Notes: generated by a model not told the origin, from the sequence alone. Shown: positions 7,935 through 16,070, counted from the first letter of the stretch. The stretch: DNA of 64,000 nt from Arthrobacter mobilis (GCF_012395835.1 NZ_JAAZSQ010000018.1:30960-94959), one strand, 5' to 3'. Made by a program: numbers and translations.

Positions 7935-7964
7935 GGGAAGAGCAGCTGCCGCCTCCGCACACAT
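7935..7964 (+). promoter_or_regulatory. Island promoter-like motif, site 7
   Basis: GGGAAG (7935-7940), exactly 14 bases, then CCGCACACAT (7955-7964). The next start, a GTG at 8001, is 36 bases away and is preceded by GAGGAG, so the mRNA would be leadered. Confidence 0.6.
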
Positions 7965-8000
7965 AGTGCCTGACCAGTACGCCGAATCGAGGAGCCACCC

Positions 8001-8531
8001 GTGTCCAACCCCGCCGTAGGCTTCAAGTCCCGCCAGCCCGGAATCATCGACGCCTACCTTGCCGAGCGCGAGGTCAAGGAGGAGGCGTTTCGGAACGACA
8101 CCAAGGCGTTCGAGGAGAAGCTTGGCGGCCGCACGCTGTTCGGAACCCGATTCCTCGACGGCGGATTCTCGGTCACCGGCTTCCAGATCGAGTCGTACAG
8201 CGAGGAACTGCCCGCCGGATGGCGCCGTGACGGATAAAGCACCTGGGCAGTCCCGGCCAAGCGCACCCCCGAGGGCAAGGAAATCGCCAAGGAACTGGCA
8301 CGCCTGTCGTTGGACGGCAACCGCTACCCCCAGGCCCCGCGCAAACTGCACACCCCGACAGTGGACGGCCAGGGCTACATGCTCTTCCCGGACGTGAAAA
8401 AGGTCGGCGACGAGTACTTCCTGACTCTGTCGATGGAGCCCAAAGAGTCGGAGCTGGCCCGGCTCGCCCCGGAGCACTGGGAGCCGGTCAAGCTCTCCGC
8501 CTACTACACGGCCGTCGAAGCTGCCGCCTGA
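8001..8531 (+). pseudogene. Cargo gene interrupted by an in-frame stop
   Basis: The GTG at 8001 has a GAGGAG site 7 bases upstream. The frame reads 78 sensible residues to a TAA at 8235-8237. The same frame continues without a break (STWAVPAKRTPEGKEIAKEL) to a TGA at 8529-8531. The full product would be about 175 aa. One base change to TAA explains it. No family recognised; the second half ends WEPVKLSAYYTAVEAAA. Confidence 0.55.
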
Positions 8532-8552
8532 TTTGCAGCTCGACACCATGGG

Positions 8553-8579
8553 CCCGCCTTTCCAAACCGGAGGGGCGGG
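8553..8579 (+). terminator. Possible terminator hairpin
   Basis: CCCGCC (8553-8558) pairs with GGCGGG (8574-8579), with extra pairing inside the loop, just after the stop at 8531. Confidence 0.5.
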
Positions 8580-8597
8580 TCCTCTGCTTTCCGGGCC

Positions 8598-8627
8598 GGT
8601 GAGACTGCGTCCCGGCGCCGCACACAT
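8598..8627 (+). promoter_or_regulatory. Island promoter-like motif, site 8
   Basis: GGTGAG (8598-8603), exactly 14 bases, then CCGCACACAT (8618-8627). It ends 8 bases before the ATG at 8636. Confidence 0.65.
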
Positions 8628-8635
8628 AGATAGGC

Positions 8636-8992
8636 ATGATCATCAATGCCTTCACCCACATCCGGGCCGGCGAAGGGCCGGCCGAACTGCGAGCCCGCCA
8701 GCCGGAACTGTTCCGCGACCTGGCAACGGCCCGGGACAGCATCCCGAAGGACACGGTGGTTGCCGAGGTGACCCTCACCGTCCCGGATGACCACGAGTTC
8801 TGCGTCAGGCACTCCTACACCCCCGAGGACGGGGACCACTACCGCCTGTCCACCTTCGAGAACGCCCGCAGCGTCGCCTTCGGATCCGGCGCCAGGTTCG
8901 GCCTCATCCACGCCCTGACTCCGGCCACGCCCCGGCACGGCGGCATGGCCGTCCACCTGGCCGAGTTCATCACCGAGGTGAAGGCAGCTTGA
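8636..8992 (+). CDS. Hypothetical cargo protein
   Basis: A 118-aa protein starting MIINAFTHIRAGEGPAE, intact, with a probable leaderless start after motif site 8. The middle (VAEVTLTVPDDHEFCVRHSYTP) looks like beta strands. No family recognised. The next gene overlaps its stop. Confidence 0.6.
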   Translation: MIINAFTHIRAGEGPAELRARQPELFRDLATARDSIPKDTVVAEVTLTVPDDHEFCVRHSYTPEDGDHYRLSTFENARSVAFGSGARFGLIHALTPATPRHGGMAVHLAEFITEVKAA

Positions 8993-9372
8993 TCCCCAAC
9001 CCGGAGACGGCGGAGGCCATCAACGCCGAGGCCGTGAAGCTGCTTGCGGGGCACCATGTCGCAGACGAGTACCGGGTGGATGGCACCTTCCGCATGGACT
9101 GCACCTGCCGAGCATCGGTCAAATTCCCCTGCCCCGCCAGCGAATACGGGACGAGCCAGTCCGATACGGTATTCGCCGGTCATCAGGTTCAGGTGCTGAG
9201 GCCGCTGCTCGACGAACTCGCCCTGCTCCGGGACATGGCAGCGCGCCTGCCGTCCCTGGCCTCCGAAATGCAGGACCGGGACGTACCGCTCTACATCCAG
9301 GCTCACCTGGACCAGATCATGACCGAAGCTGGACTGGATTCGGCGACCGGCAGGCCGCCGGCCAGGGACTGA
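8989..9372 (+). CDS. Hypothetical cargo protein with Cys cluster
   Basis: A 127-aa protein that probably begins at a TTG overlapping the previous TGA, with GAGGTGAAGG upstream. Residues 37-49 hold three Cys (CTC then CP, as in DCTCRASVKFPCP), a possible metal site. The C-terminus is helical. No family recognised. Second gene of a two-gene operon. Confidence 0.55.
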   Translation: MIPNPETAEAINAEAVKLLAGHHVADEYRVDGTFRMDCTCRASVKFPCPASEYGTSQSDTVFAGHQVQVLRPLLDELALLRDMAARLPSLASEMQDRDVPLYIQAHLDQIMTEAGLDSATGRPPARD

Positions 9373-9382
9373 GACCGGTAAA

Positions 9383-9415
9383 AAGCCCGCCGCCCCGGAA
9401 TGGGACGGCGGGCTT
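9383..9415. terminator. Bidirectional terminator
   Basis: A perfect AAGCCCGCCG (9383-9392) / CGGCGGGCTT (9406-9415) stem lies between convergent genes. Confidence 0.8.
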
Positions 9416-9434
9416 CTCCATGTCCGGACGGTCG

Positions 9435-10352
9435 TCAGCTGGACGCCGCGATTCCTGCCATCACAAAGATGAGCAGGCCCACTGCCCAGAGTCCGATGAA
9501 GATCCAGCTGATGATGATCGCGGCCTGGGCAAGTCCGGCGCCCTGGCCGCCTTCACGCTTCAGCTGCCCGCTGGCCATGTAGCCGAGGATGAGGCCGATG
9601 ACCGGCAGCACCAGCGACATCACGAACGCGGCGATCGCCAGCCCGTTCGTTCCAGCCTGCACCGGCATGGCCGGAACGGAAGCCGCTGAATGCCTGCCTG
9701 CAGTCGGTGCCGAGGTCTGGAAAACGCCCTGCAACTGCCCGCGGTTATCGATGGCCCAGGCGGCCCAGGCCAGTGCGCCCAGGAGCCCGAGCCGGAGGAA
9801 GAATGCGGCCGGGAAGTACATGTAGACATCGGCAGGAATCGCGGCGATGACGAACATCAGGATGAACGAAAGCACGGCAGCCGCGGGCAGGACGACCGCC
9901 AATGACGTCCGGGATCGCGTCCTGGCAATCAGCCAGGCCGCCACGATCAGTGTCGTGAAAACGGCTCCCCAGAGTTTCCCCAGGAGCATCGCGGTGTCGA
10001 GGTCGTCCACCTGCCTCAGGGCGGACGGGATGAAGTACCCGCCGAGCCACGCTGCAGCAGCAGCAGCCACCGCACCCATCCGGTTCAGCGGCCGGGCCGG
10101 TAAAATGATAAAGCCGGCTGCGGCCAGCAGCGGGATCAGGACCGTGATGGTAGCGGCGAACGTCTTCAGAGATTCCCCGCCGAGGCGGTAGCTGATGAAG
10201 CTGCCCAGGCCCGACACGCAGTAGGCGGCCAGCACGAGGGCCAGTCCGGCGGCGTACCGCGGCATGTGGGCCCCCTGCGCGGGTGTGGTCTTCTCGGTGG
10301 AAACGGCCTCGTCAACGGTGGCCGTGGCCCCGGAATCCGGGGTCAATGTCAT
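9435..10352 (-). CDS. DUF4190-containing multi-spanning membrane protein
   Basis: A 305-aa protein. The first 30 residues are soluble and Thr/Ala-rich. About six hydrophobic segments follow. The C-terminal 90 residues (NGLAIAAFVMSLVLPVIGLILGY and the final hairpin) match the DUF4190 layout. The ATG at 10352 has GGAG with 5-base spacing. Function unknown. With the gene at 556 it is one of two such proteins in the element, both on the minus strand. Confidence 0.65.
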   Translation of the reverse strand: MTLTPDSGATATVDEAVSTEKTTPAQGAHMPRYAAGLALVLAAYCVSGLGSFISYRLGGESLKTFAATITVLIPLLAAAGFIILPARPLNRMGAVAAAAAAWLGGYFIPSALRQVDDLDTAMLLGKLWGAVFTTLIVAAWLIARTRSRTSLAVVLPAAAVLSFILMFVIAAIPADVYMYFPAAFFLRLGLLGALAWAAWAIDNRGQLQGVFQTSAPTAGRHSAASVPAMPVQAGTNGLAIAAFVMSLVLPVIGLILGYMASGQLKREGGQGAGLAQAAIIISWIFIGLWAVGLLIFVMAGIAASS

Positions 10353-10783
10353 GTTCGCTCCTTGCAACGGATCCAGTGGCGGAGGGATCGCTGCAGCAGA
10401 CCGCAGCGGCAACACCCGCCCCCACCCGGACTGCTGCCAAGGGCGATCAGACCACGGTGGGGAATTGCCTGTCAAAACGGGTGCGACCCCTCCCTGAAAA
10501 CTGTGGAGAGACACCTGCCGGCCTCCGTACACATGCCCGGGGACAAGGTCGTGGCCCCGACCGGCTCACCACCGGACGCACGCCGGTGCATGCCATGCTC
10601 ATCGAACCGATCGTCCTGGAGGTGTCCGCAGGTTGCCAGCCGTGGTTGCATTGTTTTGACACGGACAGCGGGCGATCCCGGTTCCGGTGATTCCGGCCTC
10701 TGGTGGATTACGCTCGTTGCGGGGGTATGAACATTGACAGCTGAACCAGCAGGCCTTGCCGCCCGGACCGGCAGGCAGGAGCC
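10353..10783. other. Intergenic region with motif but no clear gene
   Basis: 431 bases between divergent genes. It holds the motif at 10505-10534 but no start codon at the expected 7-8 bases. Two short + strand frames follow: 10551-10730, and another ending at 10690 that reads MLIEPIVLEVSAGCQPW. Either could be a decayed small gene. The promoter of the membrane protein read leftward must also lie here. Confidence 0.4.
10505..10534 (+). promoter_or_regulatory. Island promoter-like motif, site 9
   Basis: GGAGAG (10505-10510), exactly 14 bases, then CCGTACACAT (10525-10534), one mismatch. No intact gene starts just downstream; the next sure gene is at 10784. Confidence 0.5.
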
Positions 10784-11746
10784 GTGAAAACTTCGCGGCC
10801 GAAGAAGGCAGCACCGAGCAAAGGCATGAATGGCGGCACAGCCCTGCTCGTCGTCATCGGCCTAGCCGGCTTCCTGCTGCGGGCGGCGTTCGCGCCGGGA
10901 GATCAGTGGACAGTAGTCGAGGTACCGACCGGTTCAACCTTCGTCGCCGAGCAGGGCGACGACCGGCGCACCTTCCGCCTCGGGGAAGTAGCCGTCCCCG
11001 ATCCGGCAGCGGGAACCGAAGAGGCGAAGTGTTTGGCTAAGGAGGCGCGGGTCCATCTGGGGCAGGTCCTGCCGGTGGGCTCCAAGGTCACCATCCACAC
11101 CACGGACGATCCCCCCGAAGGCATGGACGTCGTGGGCATTGAAGTCAACGAGAAATCCGTGGTGGAGGGCATTGTCACCCAAGGCTTGGGCATGGCGTTT
11201 GTGGAACCGGATGCCCCTGTCCATGGCCCATCCGTCGATTGGAATCACATGGAGGACATCGAGGACCAGGCCGTCAAGAAGAACCGAGGCCTCTTCGACC
11301 CCGACCACGGGTGCACGTTTGCCGCCTCGGTTGTTAAGGCCCAGAAGGGCATCGACCGCGCGCTCAGGGATGCGGTTGACGAGAGCTCGGGATCGGCTGC
11401 GGCCATCAGGAAGTCAATCGGCGCCTTGGAAAAGGCCTACAACCGGGCGATGAAACTGCATGACCGTCTGGAGAAACTCGACCGGGACGAAGGCCCGGCA
11501 ATGCACCGGCTGTACGCCCGTTTCAGCCCGTACTTCACAATGCCGCTCGAGGATTCCGCGGGTGATGCCAGCACGAGGATCAGCGAGCTGGAATCCCGGC
11601 TTAACGAGCTGGAGGCACCGGCCATTGTTCCTGCCCCCTCGAGCCCGTATTCCGGCACGGAATCAAGTCCGGGGTCCGGCTACGACGGGTACACCGGCCC
11701 CCGTTGTTATGCCCCGGGCGGGAAAACCTACGTTCCCTGCGGGTAG
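10784..11746 (+). CDS. Membrane-anchored SNase-like protein
   Basis: A 320-aa protein starting at a GTG with a GGCAGGAGCC site. A Lys-rich N-terminus and a hydrophobic segment at about residues 16-34 give a signal anchor. Residues about 40-175 resemble the staphylococcal nuclease (TNase) fold: TFRLGEVAVPD near the first catalytic region, and VKKNRGLFDPD at the usual domain end. The second catalytic arginine region is not evident, so activity is doubtful. A coiled-coil-like helical part (about 190-285) and a Gly/Ser/Tyr-rich tail ending in two Cys (PRCYAPGGKTYVPCG) follow. Likely extracytoplasmic. Confidence 0.6.
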   Translation: MKTSRPKKAAPSKGMNGGTALLVVIGLAGFLLRAAFAPGDQWTVVEVPTGSTFVAEQGDDRRTFRLGEVAVPDPAAGTEEAKCLAKEARVHLGQVLPVGSKVTIHTTDDPPEGMDVVGIEVNEKSVVEGIVTQGLGMAFVEPDAPVHGPSVDWNHMEDIEDQAVKKNRGLFDPDHGCTFAASVVKAQKGIDRALRDAVDESSGSAAAIRKSIGALEKAYNRAMKLHDRLEKLDRDEGPAMHRLYARFSPYFTMPLEDSAGDASTRISELESRLNELEAPAIVPAPSSPYSGTESSPGSGYDGYTGPRCYAPGGKTYVPCG

Positions 11747-12275
11747 CGATGTTAGGCCGGTCCTTGCAGACCGCCTCGACATTTCCTGTGAATAGTTAGG
11801 CCCGACAATCGGGCGGCTCGCACTCCCCCATCTCCGAATGCCTGCCGGGTGAGCGGGACCGTCTCCGTCCGTGTGCCGAGGAACGGCGCCTCTCGAGCGG
11901 AGATGTCCCTGAGATGCTCCTGTGAGTGACCGGTTCCCGAGTGGTTCCTGAATGTCCGGGAACCACTCGAAGTGAGTGATTCCCACCCCCCGGTATAGGG
12001 GTGGGAATCAGTCACCACCCGAATAACCCATTTTCTTCAGACCATCCGGTAACCACTCGGAACGTCCGCAGAAGACTCTCCCCAAAAAAGTGTCACCAAC
12101 CCTCACCAGCCCTGCATAGGCGCAGTACGACGGCAATGGGAGCATGATGCAAAAATCATTTTGCAATCCTCGCTTCTTCGATCGCCGTCAGCACGCAGCC
12201 GACCATTCGGCTGAAGGATCAAGCAAAAGGCCGGCCCGCTGGAACGGACCGGCCTTGCGAGAAAGCAGGTGTACG
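11747..12275. other. Long non-coding region upstream of the replication gene, possible origin
   Basis: 529 bases with no convincing gene. It contains an 11-bp inverted repeat CGAGTGGTTCC (11938-11948) / GGAACCACTCG (11959-11969), a further half-copy AACCACTCG (12051-12059), and a large hairpin: 18-base arms at 11972-11989 and 11998-12015, one mismatch, 8-base loop. GTGAGTGA occurs at 11922 and 11972. AT-richer stretches follow. The position right before a primase-helicase gene suggests a replication origin or its control region. Confidence 0.45.
12147..12166. promoter_or_regulatory. Palindromic operator-like site upstream of replication gene
   Basis: TGCAAAA (12148-12154) and TTTTGCA (12159-12165) form an inverted repeat. 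It resembles the palindrome at 15409-15427, so one regulator may bind both. Confidence 0.5.
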
Positions 12276-14423
12276 GTGAGTACGTCCCCCATTGTATCAA
12301 CCCTGGATGAGGCCATTCAGGCCCTCGACAGCCTCGGACTGTCGCACTCCCCCCAGTCGAACGGCGGCATCATGTGTCAGTGCCCAGCCCACGACGGCGG
12401 GGACGAGAACTGCAGCATCCGGGTCATCGACGGCAAGGTCGCGGCGAAGTGCTTCTCGCACGGCTGCGAGTACAAGGACATCATGACTGCCCTCGAGACG
12501 CAGATGAAGGGCACCGGGTCCGGCAGCAACGTCGTCGCGATTCAGTCTCGGAAGCCCAAGGCGGCCAAGAAGTCGAATGTAGACCACGGCCCGCGTACCA
12601 AGGAGGCCGAATACTCGTTCACGGACCACCAGGGCAAGTGGTACTTCACCCACATCAAGTTCCGCCATCTGAAGAGCCCCGTCCCAGGTAAGAAGTCGTT
12701 CGATTACGACAAGAGCTACCCGGACGTTCTGGGGGATCTGCGCGAGTCGGACATGATGCCGCTTTATAACGCAGTCGAAGCATTTCAGGCCGCCAAGAAG
12801 GGCAAGCGGCTGTTCTGGTCCGAGGGCGAGGGGGACGTCGAGGCGCTCCGTGGTGTCGGCGAGGTAGCCGTGACAACCCATGCCGGTGCCGGCACGCCGC
12901 CACGTCAGGGTGGCGTGAACCTGTCCATCCTGGAGGGGGCCGGAAAAGTGACCATTATCGCCGACAAAGACAAGGTCGGATACAGCTACGCCAAGCGGGT
13001 ACGTGAAGACCTGATGAAGGCGCAGATCGGCCTCGGTGGGAAGATCGAGATCGTGCACACCCCGCTGGACAAGGTCGGTGCTGACGTCAGCGACCACTTG
13101 GCCGCCGGCTTGAGCCTGGAAGACCTGGTCGAGGTCCCCGAGGACCTGCTGGAAACCGACGAGGAGAAGGCCGAGGGCACTGTCAAGGCCGTGGCCAGCT
13201 GGGACCCCATCGATCTGACTTCTTACCTGCAAGGTCGGATCGAGCCGAAGCACCCGGAGTTCCTGGTGCGCAGCGACGGTCAGGCACTGTGGTACCGCGG
13301 CGAGATCCATTCGCTCCACGGCGAGTCCGAGTCCGGCAAGTCGATGGTCGCTCAGTGGGAGTGCGCCAGGCTGGTCAAGGCCGGATGCAAGGTGCTGTAT
13401 GTCGACTTCGAGTCGGATCCGGCGAACATCGTGGCCCGCCTGGTGAACGTATTCCAGGTGCGCAAGGCGGCAATCCTGGAACACTTCACCTACGTCAACC
13501 CGGCCGTCGATCCGGACACGAACCACGCAGAAGCCATCGCTTGGGGCCAGGTCCTCTCCAAACCGTACGACCTGGCCATCATCGACGGGGTCACCGAGTC
13601 CCTGACCGTCGCCGGCGGCGCCACCAAGGACAACGACTCCATCACCGTGTGGGGCCGCAGGTTCCCCCGCAAGATCGCCGACTACACCGGTGCGGCCGTT
13701 GTCATGATCGACCACGTCACCAAGGACGCGGAGTCCCGCGGCCGCTTCGGCATCGGCGGCCAGGCGAAGATGAGCATCCTGACCGGCACCGCCATCACCG
13801 TGGACGTGATCGCCCCGCTGGGAGTCGGCCGTGCCGGCGTGCTGAAGCTTAGCGTGGGCAAGGACCGTCCCGGCAACGTCCGCGGTCACTGCGCCCCCGA
13901 GGCCGGTAAGGACCGTCTCCAAGAGGCAGCACGGTTCAAGGTGGACTCCACCGGCACGGTTCCGGTCATCGAGCTGACGCCTTGGGAGGGCGCCGAGACC
14001 GGCGGCAAGGACTATGTCCGGATCTTCGCGGAGAGGTGCTCCGCGTGGCTCGAGGCGGTGGGTGGCCAACACACCTTCAATGAGATCGCCAAGCCCCATG
14101 CTCAGGGCGGTGTCGGCGGCAAGCGCCCAACCATTCAGGAAGCTCTAGCTGCGCTGGTCCGCTCGGACTACGTCTCAATGACGCCCGGCAAGAACAACAG
14201 CAAGCTGTACCAGCACGTCCGCCAGTTCCGCGGGAATAGGCCTTTGGACAAAGGCAACGGGCCGGAAACGCCGGAGATCCCTGTCAAGGCCGTCCCGGTC
14301 CGGCCGACGCCGGCCTTCGACATCCCGGCTGAGACGTGCGAGGAGCATATCGTCGCCGCGGAAGACGAAATCATGGGGTGCTACGAATGCACGCTCATCC
14401 GGCAGGTGGAGGAAGTGGCGTGA
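12276..14423 (+). CDS. Primase-helicase replication protein (CHC2 zinc finger, TOPRIM, RecA-like ATPase)
   Basis: A 715-aa protein from the GTG at 12276; an upstream ATG at 12144 in the same frame would run through the operator and is less likely. Residues 36-64 form a CHC2-type zinc finger (CPAH, then CFSHGC). TOPRIM-like elements are at about 179-185 (FWSEGEGD) and 226-236 (VTIIADKDKVG). A RecA/AAA-type domain has Walker A GESESGKS at 349-356 and Walker B LAIIDG at about 433-438, followed by VVMIDHVTKD. The C-terminal part looks like a winged-helix region. Such proteins prime and unwind plasmid or phage DNA, so the element probably replicates. The next gene overlaps by 4 bases. Confidence 0.85.
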   Translation: MSTSPIVSTLDEAIQALDSLGLSHSPQSNGGIMCQCPAHDGGDENCSIRVIDGKVAAKCFSHGCEYKDIMTALETQMKGTGSGSNVVAIQSRKPKAAKKSNVDHGPRTKEAEYSFTDHQGKWYFTHIKFRHLKSPVPGKKSFDYDKSYPDVLGDLRESDMMPLYNAVEAFQAAKKGKRLFWSEGEGDVEALRGVGEVAVTTHAGAGTPPRQGGVNLSILEGAGKVTIIADKDKVGYSYAKRVREDLMKAQIGLGGKIEIVHTPLDKVGADVSDHLAAGLSLEDLVEVPEDLLETDEEKAEGTVKAVASWDPIDLTSYLQGRIEPKHPEFLVRSDGQALWYRGEIHSLHGESESGKSMVAQWECARLVKAGCKVLYVDFESDPANIVARLVNVFQVRKAAILEHFTYVNPAVDPDTNHAEAIAWGQVLSKPYDLAIIDGVTESLTVAGGATKDNDSITVWGRRFPRKIADYTGAAVVMIDHVTKDAESRGRFGIGGQAKMSILTGTAITVDVIAPLGVGRAGVLKLSVGKDRPGNVRGHCAPEAGKDRLQEAARFKVDSTGTVPVIELTPWEGAETGGKDYVRIFAERCSAWLEAVGGQHTFNEIAKPHAQGGVGGKRPTIQEALAALVRSDYVSMTPGKNNSKLYQHVRQFRGNRPLDKGNGPETPEIPVKAVPVRPTPAFDIPAETCEEHIVAAEDEIMGCYECTLIRQVEEVA

Positions 14424-14938
14424 ACCTGCCAGAGGGCCTGACCTACGACTATGCAGCCGCCAAGGCGGACCTGGCTGGGATCTGGGAGCTTCGCCAGACC
14501 TGTGGCGACGAACTGGGCCAGGACTGGCGAACGCCGGACTTCCCAGATGCCGAGTCGCTGCTGGAGGCTGCCCGCACGGCACCCCTGAAGAGTCACGAAG
14601 CGGCCCACGTCCTGATCCACCACCCGCTGGCCGACGTCCGCGTCCTGGACGCCATCTGGAAGCGCAGCTTCGAGATGACCGAACGCTACCCGGACGATCT
14701 GATGGCGCAGATTGACTGCGTCTTCAGTTGGACGGCGACGGAGCGCTTCCTCGAGCGGGCATGGCGGCAGATGAGGCCTGCAATCCGGTTCTGGGTGATG
14801 GCCAACCCCAAGTGCTCTGACCGGATGCTGGAGGCGATCGTCCGGGGCGACGACCCGCAGTACGCAAGGATAGCCAAGAGTCTCCTCGACATCAGGGACC
14901 GCCATCGGACCCTCGACTACGCCCCGGACATCTTCTGA
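14420..14938 (+). CDS. Hypothetical protein coupled to replication gene
   Basis: A 172-aa helical protein from a GTG in a GTGA overlap, with GGTGGAGGAAG upstream. It is rich in Trp, Arg and Asp. A middle segment reads WTATERFLERAWRQMRPA. No family recognised. Its coupling to the primase-helicase suggests a part in element replication. Confidence 0.6.
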   Translation: MNLPEGLTYDYAAAKADLAGIWELRQTCGDELGQDWRTPDFPDAESLLEAARTAPLKSHEAAHVLIHHPLADVRVLDAIWKRSFEMTERYPDDLMAQIDCVFSWTATERFLERAWRQMRPAIRFWVMANPKCSDRMLEAIVRGDDPQYARIAKSLLDIRDRHRTLDYAPDIF

Positions 14939-14953
14939 CCCACGCATACCAGG

Positions 14954-14985
14954 GCCGGCACCCTCTCGACAAGGCGGGTGCCGGC
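14954..14985. terminator. Hairpin between convergent genes
   Basis: GCCGGCACCC (14954-14963) and GGGTGCCGGC (14976-14985) form a perfect 10-bp stem. No T run is present. Confidence 0.55.
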
Positions 14986-15014
14986 ACTGGTGCCGTCAGG
15001 AGTCCTGACAGCCT

Positions 15015-15359
15015 TCAGGCGTTGCCAGCTGGCTTGCGCGCTGCACGAGCGTCTTTATAGCGGAGTTCGAGGTTTGACCTGGTCGTCCCGATAAGGTCGG
15101 CTAAGTCCTGCCGCAGGGCGATGATGCCGCTGTCGACGGATTCCTCCAGATCAAGAGTCAACTGCTCGGTCAGCTCGCGGAGCGCGCCGGTCTCCAGCAC
15201 GTCTGCAAGGGCTGCCGCGGTCATGGCCTCGCTGCGCCCAAGCTTTGGGGCAAGCACGGCCGCCTGCCTAACCACGAGGCGCCGAATGTCCTGGTCGATC
15301 AGCTCTTTGGCCGCTTCGGCGAGCAAAGGGTGAGGTTCTTTGGAGCGCTTCCTGGCCAT
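15015..15359 (-). CDS. Probable small DNA-binding regulator
   Basis: A 114-aa protein with a basic N-terminus (MARKRSKEPH) and helical body. The C-terminal stretch DLADLIGTTRSNLELRYKDA looks like a helix-turn-helix. It is divergent from the excisionase-like gene, with three palindromes between them. I infer autoregulation and control of the integration/excision genes. No named family recognised. Confidence 0.5.
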   Translation of the reverse strand: MARKRSKEPHPLLAEAAKELIDQDIRRLVVRQAAVLAPKLGRSEAMTAAALADVLETGALRELTEQLTLDLEESVDSGIIALRQDLADLIGTTRSNLELRYKDARAARKPAGNA

Positions 15360-15408
15360 ACGGTAATCGTAGCCGTGCCGACAATGACATCAGCACAGGA
15401 TACCATCA

Positions 15409-15427
15409 ATGCAAATTGAATTTGCAT
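15409..15427. promoter_or_regulatory. 19-bp perfect palindrome, operator
   Basis: ATGCAAATT G AATTTGCAT lies 50 bases upstream of the minus strand regulator start. A related site sits before the replication gene (12147-12166). Confidence 0.55.
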
Positions 15428-15444
15428 TTTGAGCGGTTCTCACT

Positions 15445-15474
15445 TAGGGTGACCCTATGCCAATTGATTTGGCA
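15445..15474. promoter_or_regulatory. Two further palindromes before the excisionase-like gene
   Basis: TAGGGTGACCCTA (15445-15457) is perfect. TGCCAA (15458-15463) with TTGGCA (15469-15474) adjoins it. Both lie 23 or more bases before the start at 15497, where they could block transcription. Confidence 0.5.
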
Positions 15475-15496
15475 ATAGCCACAGACAGGAATGATC

Positions 15497-15712
15497 ATGC
15501 AGCAGACCCCGGAACAGCTCGTAGACCTCCTTGAGCAACAGACCATGGACTTCACCGAAGCAGCCGAGTGCCTCGAGATGAAAGAGATGAGCCTTCGCTC
15601 GTACATCTATCGCGGCGGTGGTGCCGGACGCCTCAGGTCCGTAACCATCGGACGAACGGTCCGCCTCTATAGGGCAGACGTCCACACCTACAAGCGCGAG
15701 CTCAAGAAGTGA
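15497..15712 (+). CDS. Excisionase-like HTH protein (recombination directionality factor candidate)
   Basis: A 71-aa protein starting MQQTPEQLVDLLEQQ. The ATG at 15497 has ACAGGA with 6-base spacing; an ATG at 15491 has none. Residues about 16-40 (DFTEAAECLEMKEMSLRSYI) form an HTH, followed by GRTVRLYRADVHTYKREL, the usual tail of the MerR/excisionase-type 'helix-turn-helix domain 17' proteins. Encoded in the same element as the serine recombinase, it could direct excision. Confidence 0.65.
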   Translation: MQQTPEQLVDLLEQQTMDFTEAAECLEMKEMSLRSYIYRGGGAGRLRSVTIGRTVRLYRADVHTYKRELKK

Positions 15713-16070
15713 CTCCGATCCCATCTGAGGTCCCCGCAGGAAGTTCACGAACTCTGCCGAAGGCCAGACAGGGATTCTGTAAATGACCTTTGCCGAAGGC
15801 GCGCACGAGCCACAATTCGCCGTGGAGCATCCAGACGAAGGAGCTTGCACATCGCGACATGACCGCAGCGAGCATCGATAAGCGCAATGCTGAGTATTCC
15901 TGCCGCTCTCAAATCAGGTTTGGCAAGCGGGCACCCGGCCCACATTTCACACGTCCACGTGGCCTGCCGCTGCATGTCCCACAGGCCCTATTCATGGGAG
16001 GCCTGTGATCTTTGCCACTGCGAGCGAAATAGTGACACCGGCCCGGAACGCCCTCCGCATAGGAGCGGCC
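15713..16070. other. Non-coding stretch, nothing recognised
   Basis: 358 bases between the excisionase-like gene and the next small gene. No convincing reading frame, hairpin or repeat was seen. A ribosome binding site AGGAG lies at its right end. Confidence 0.4.
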
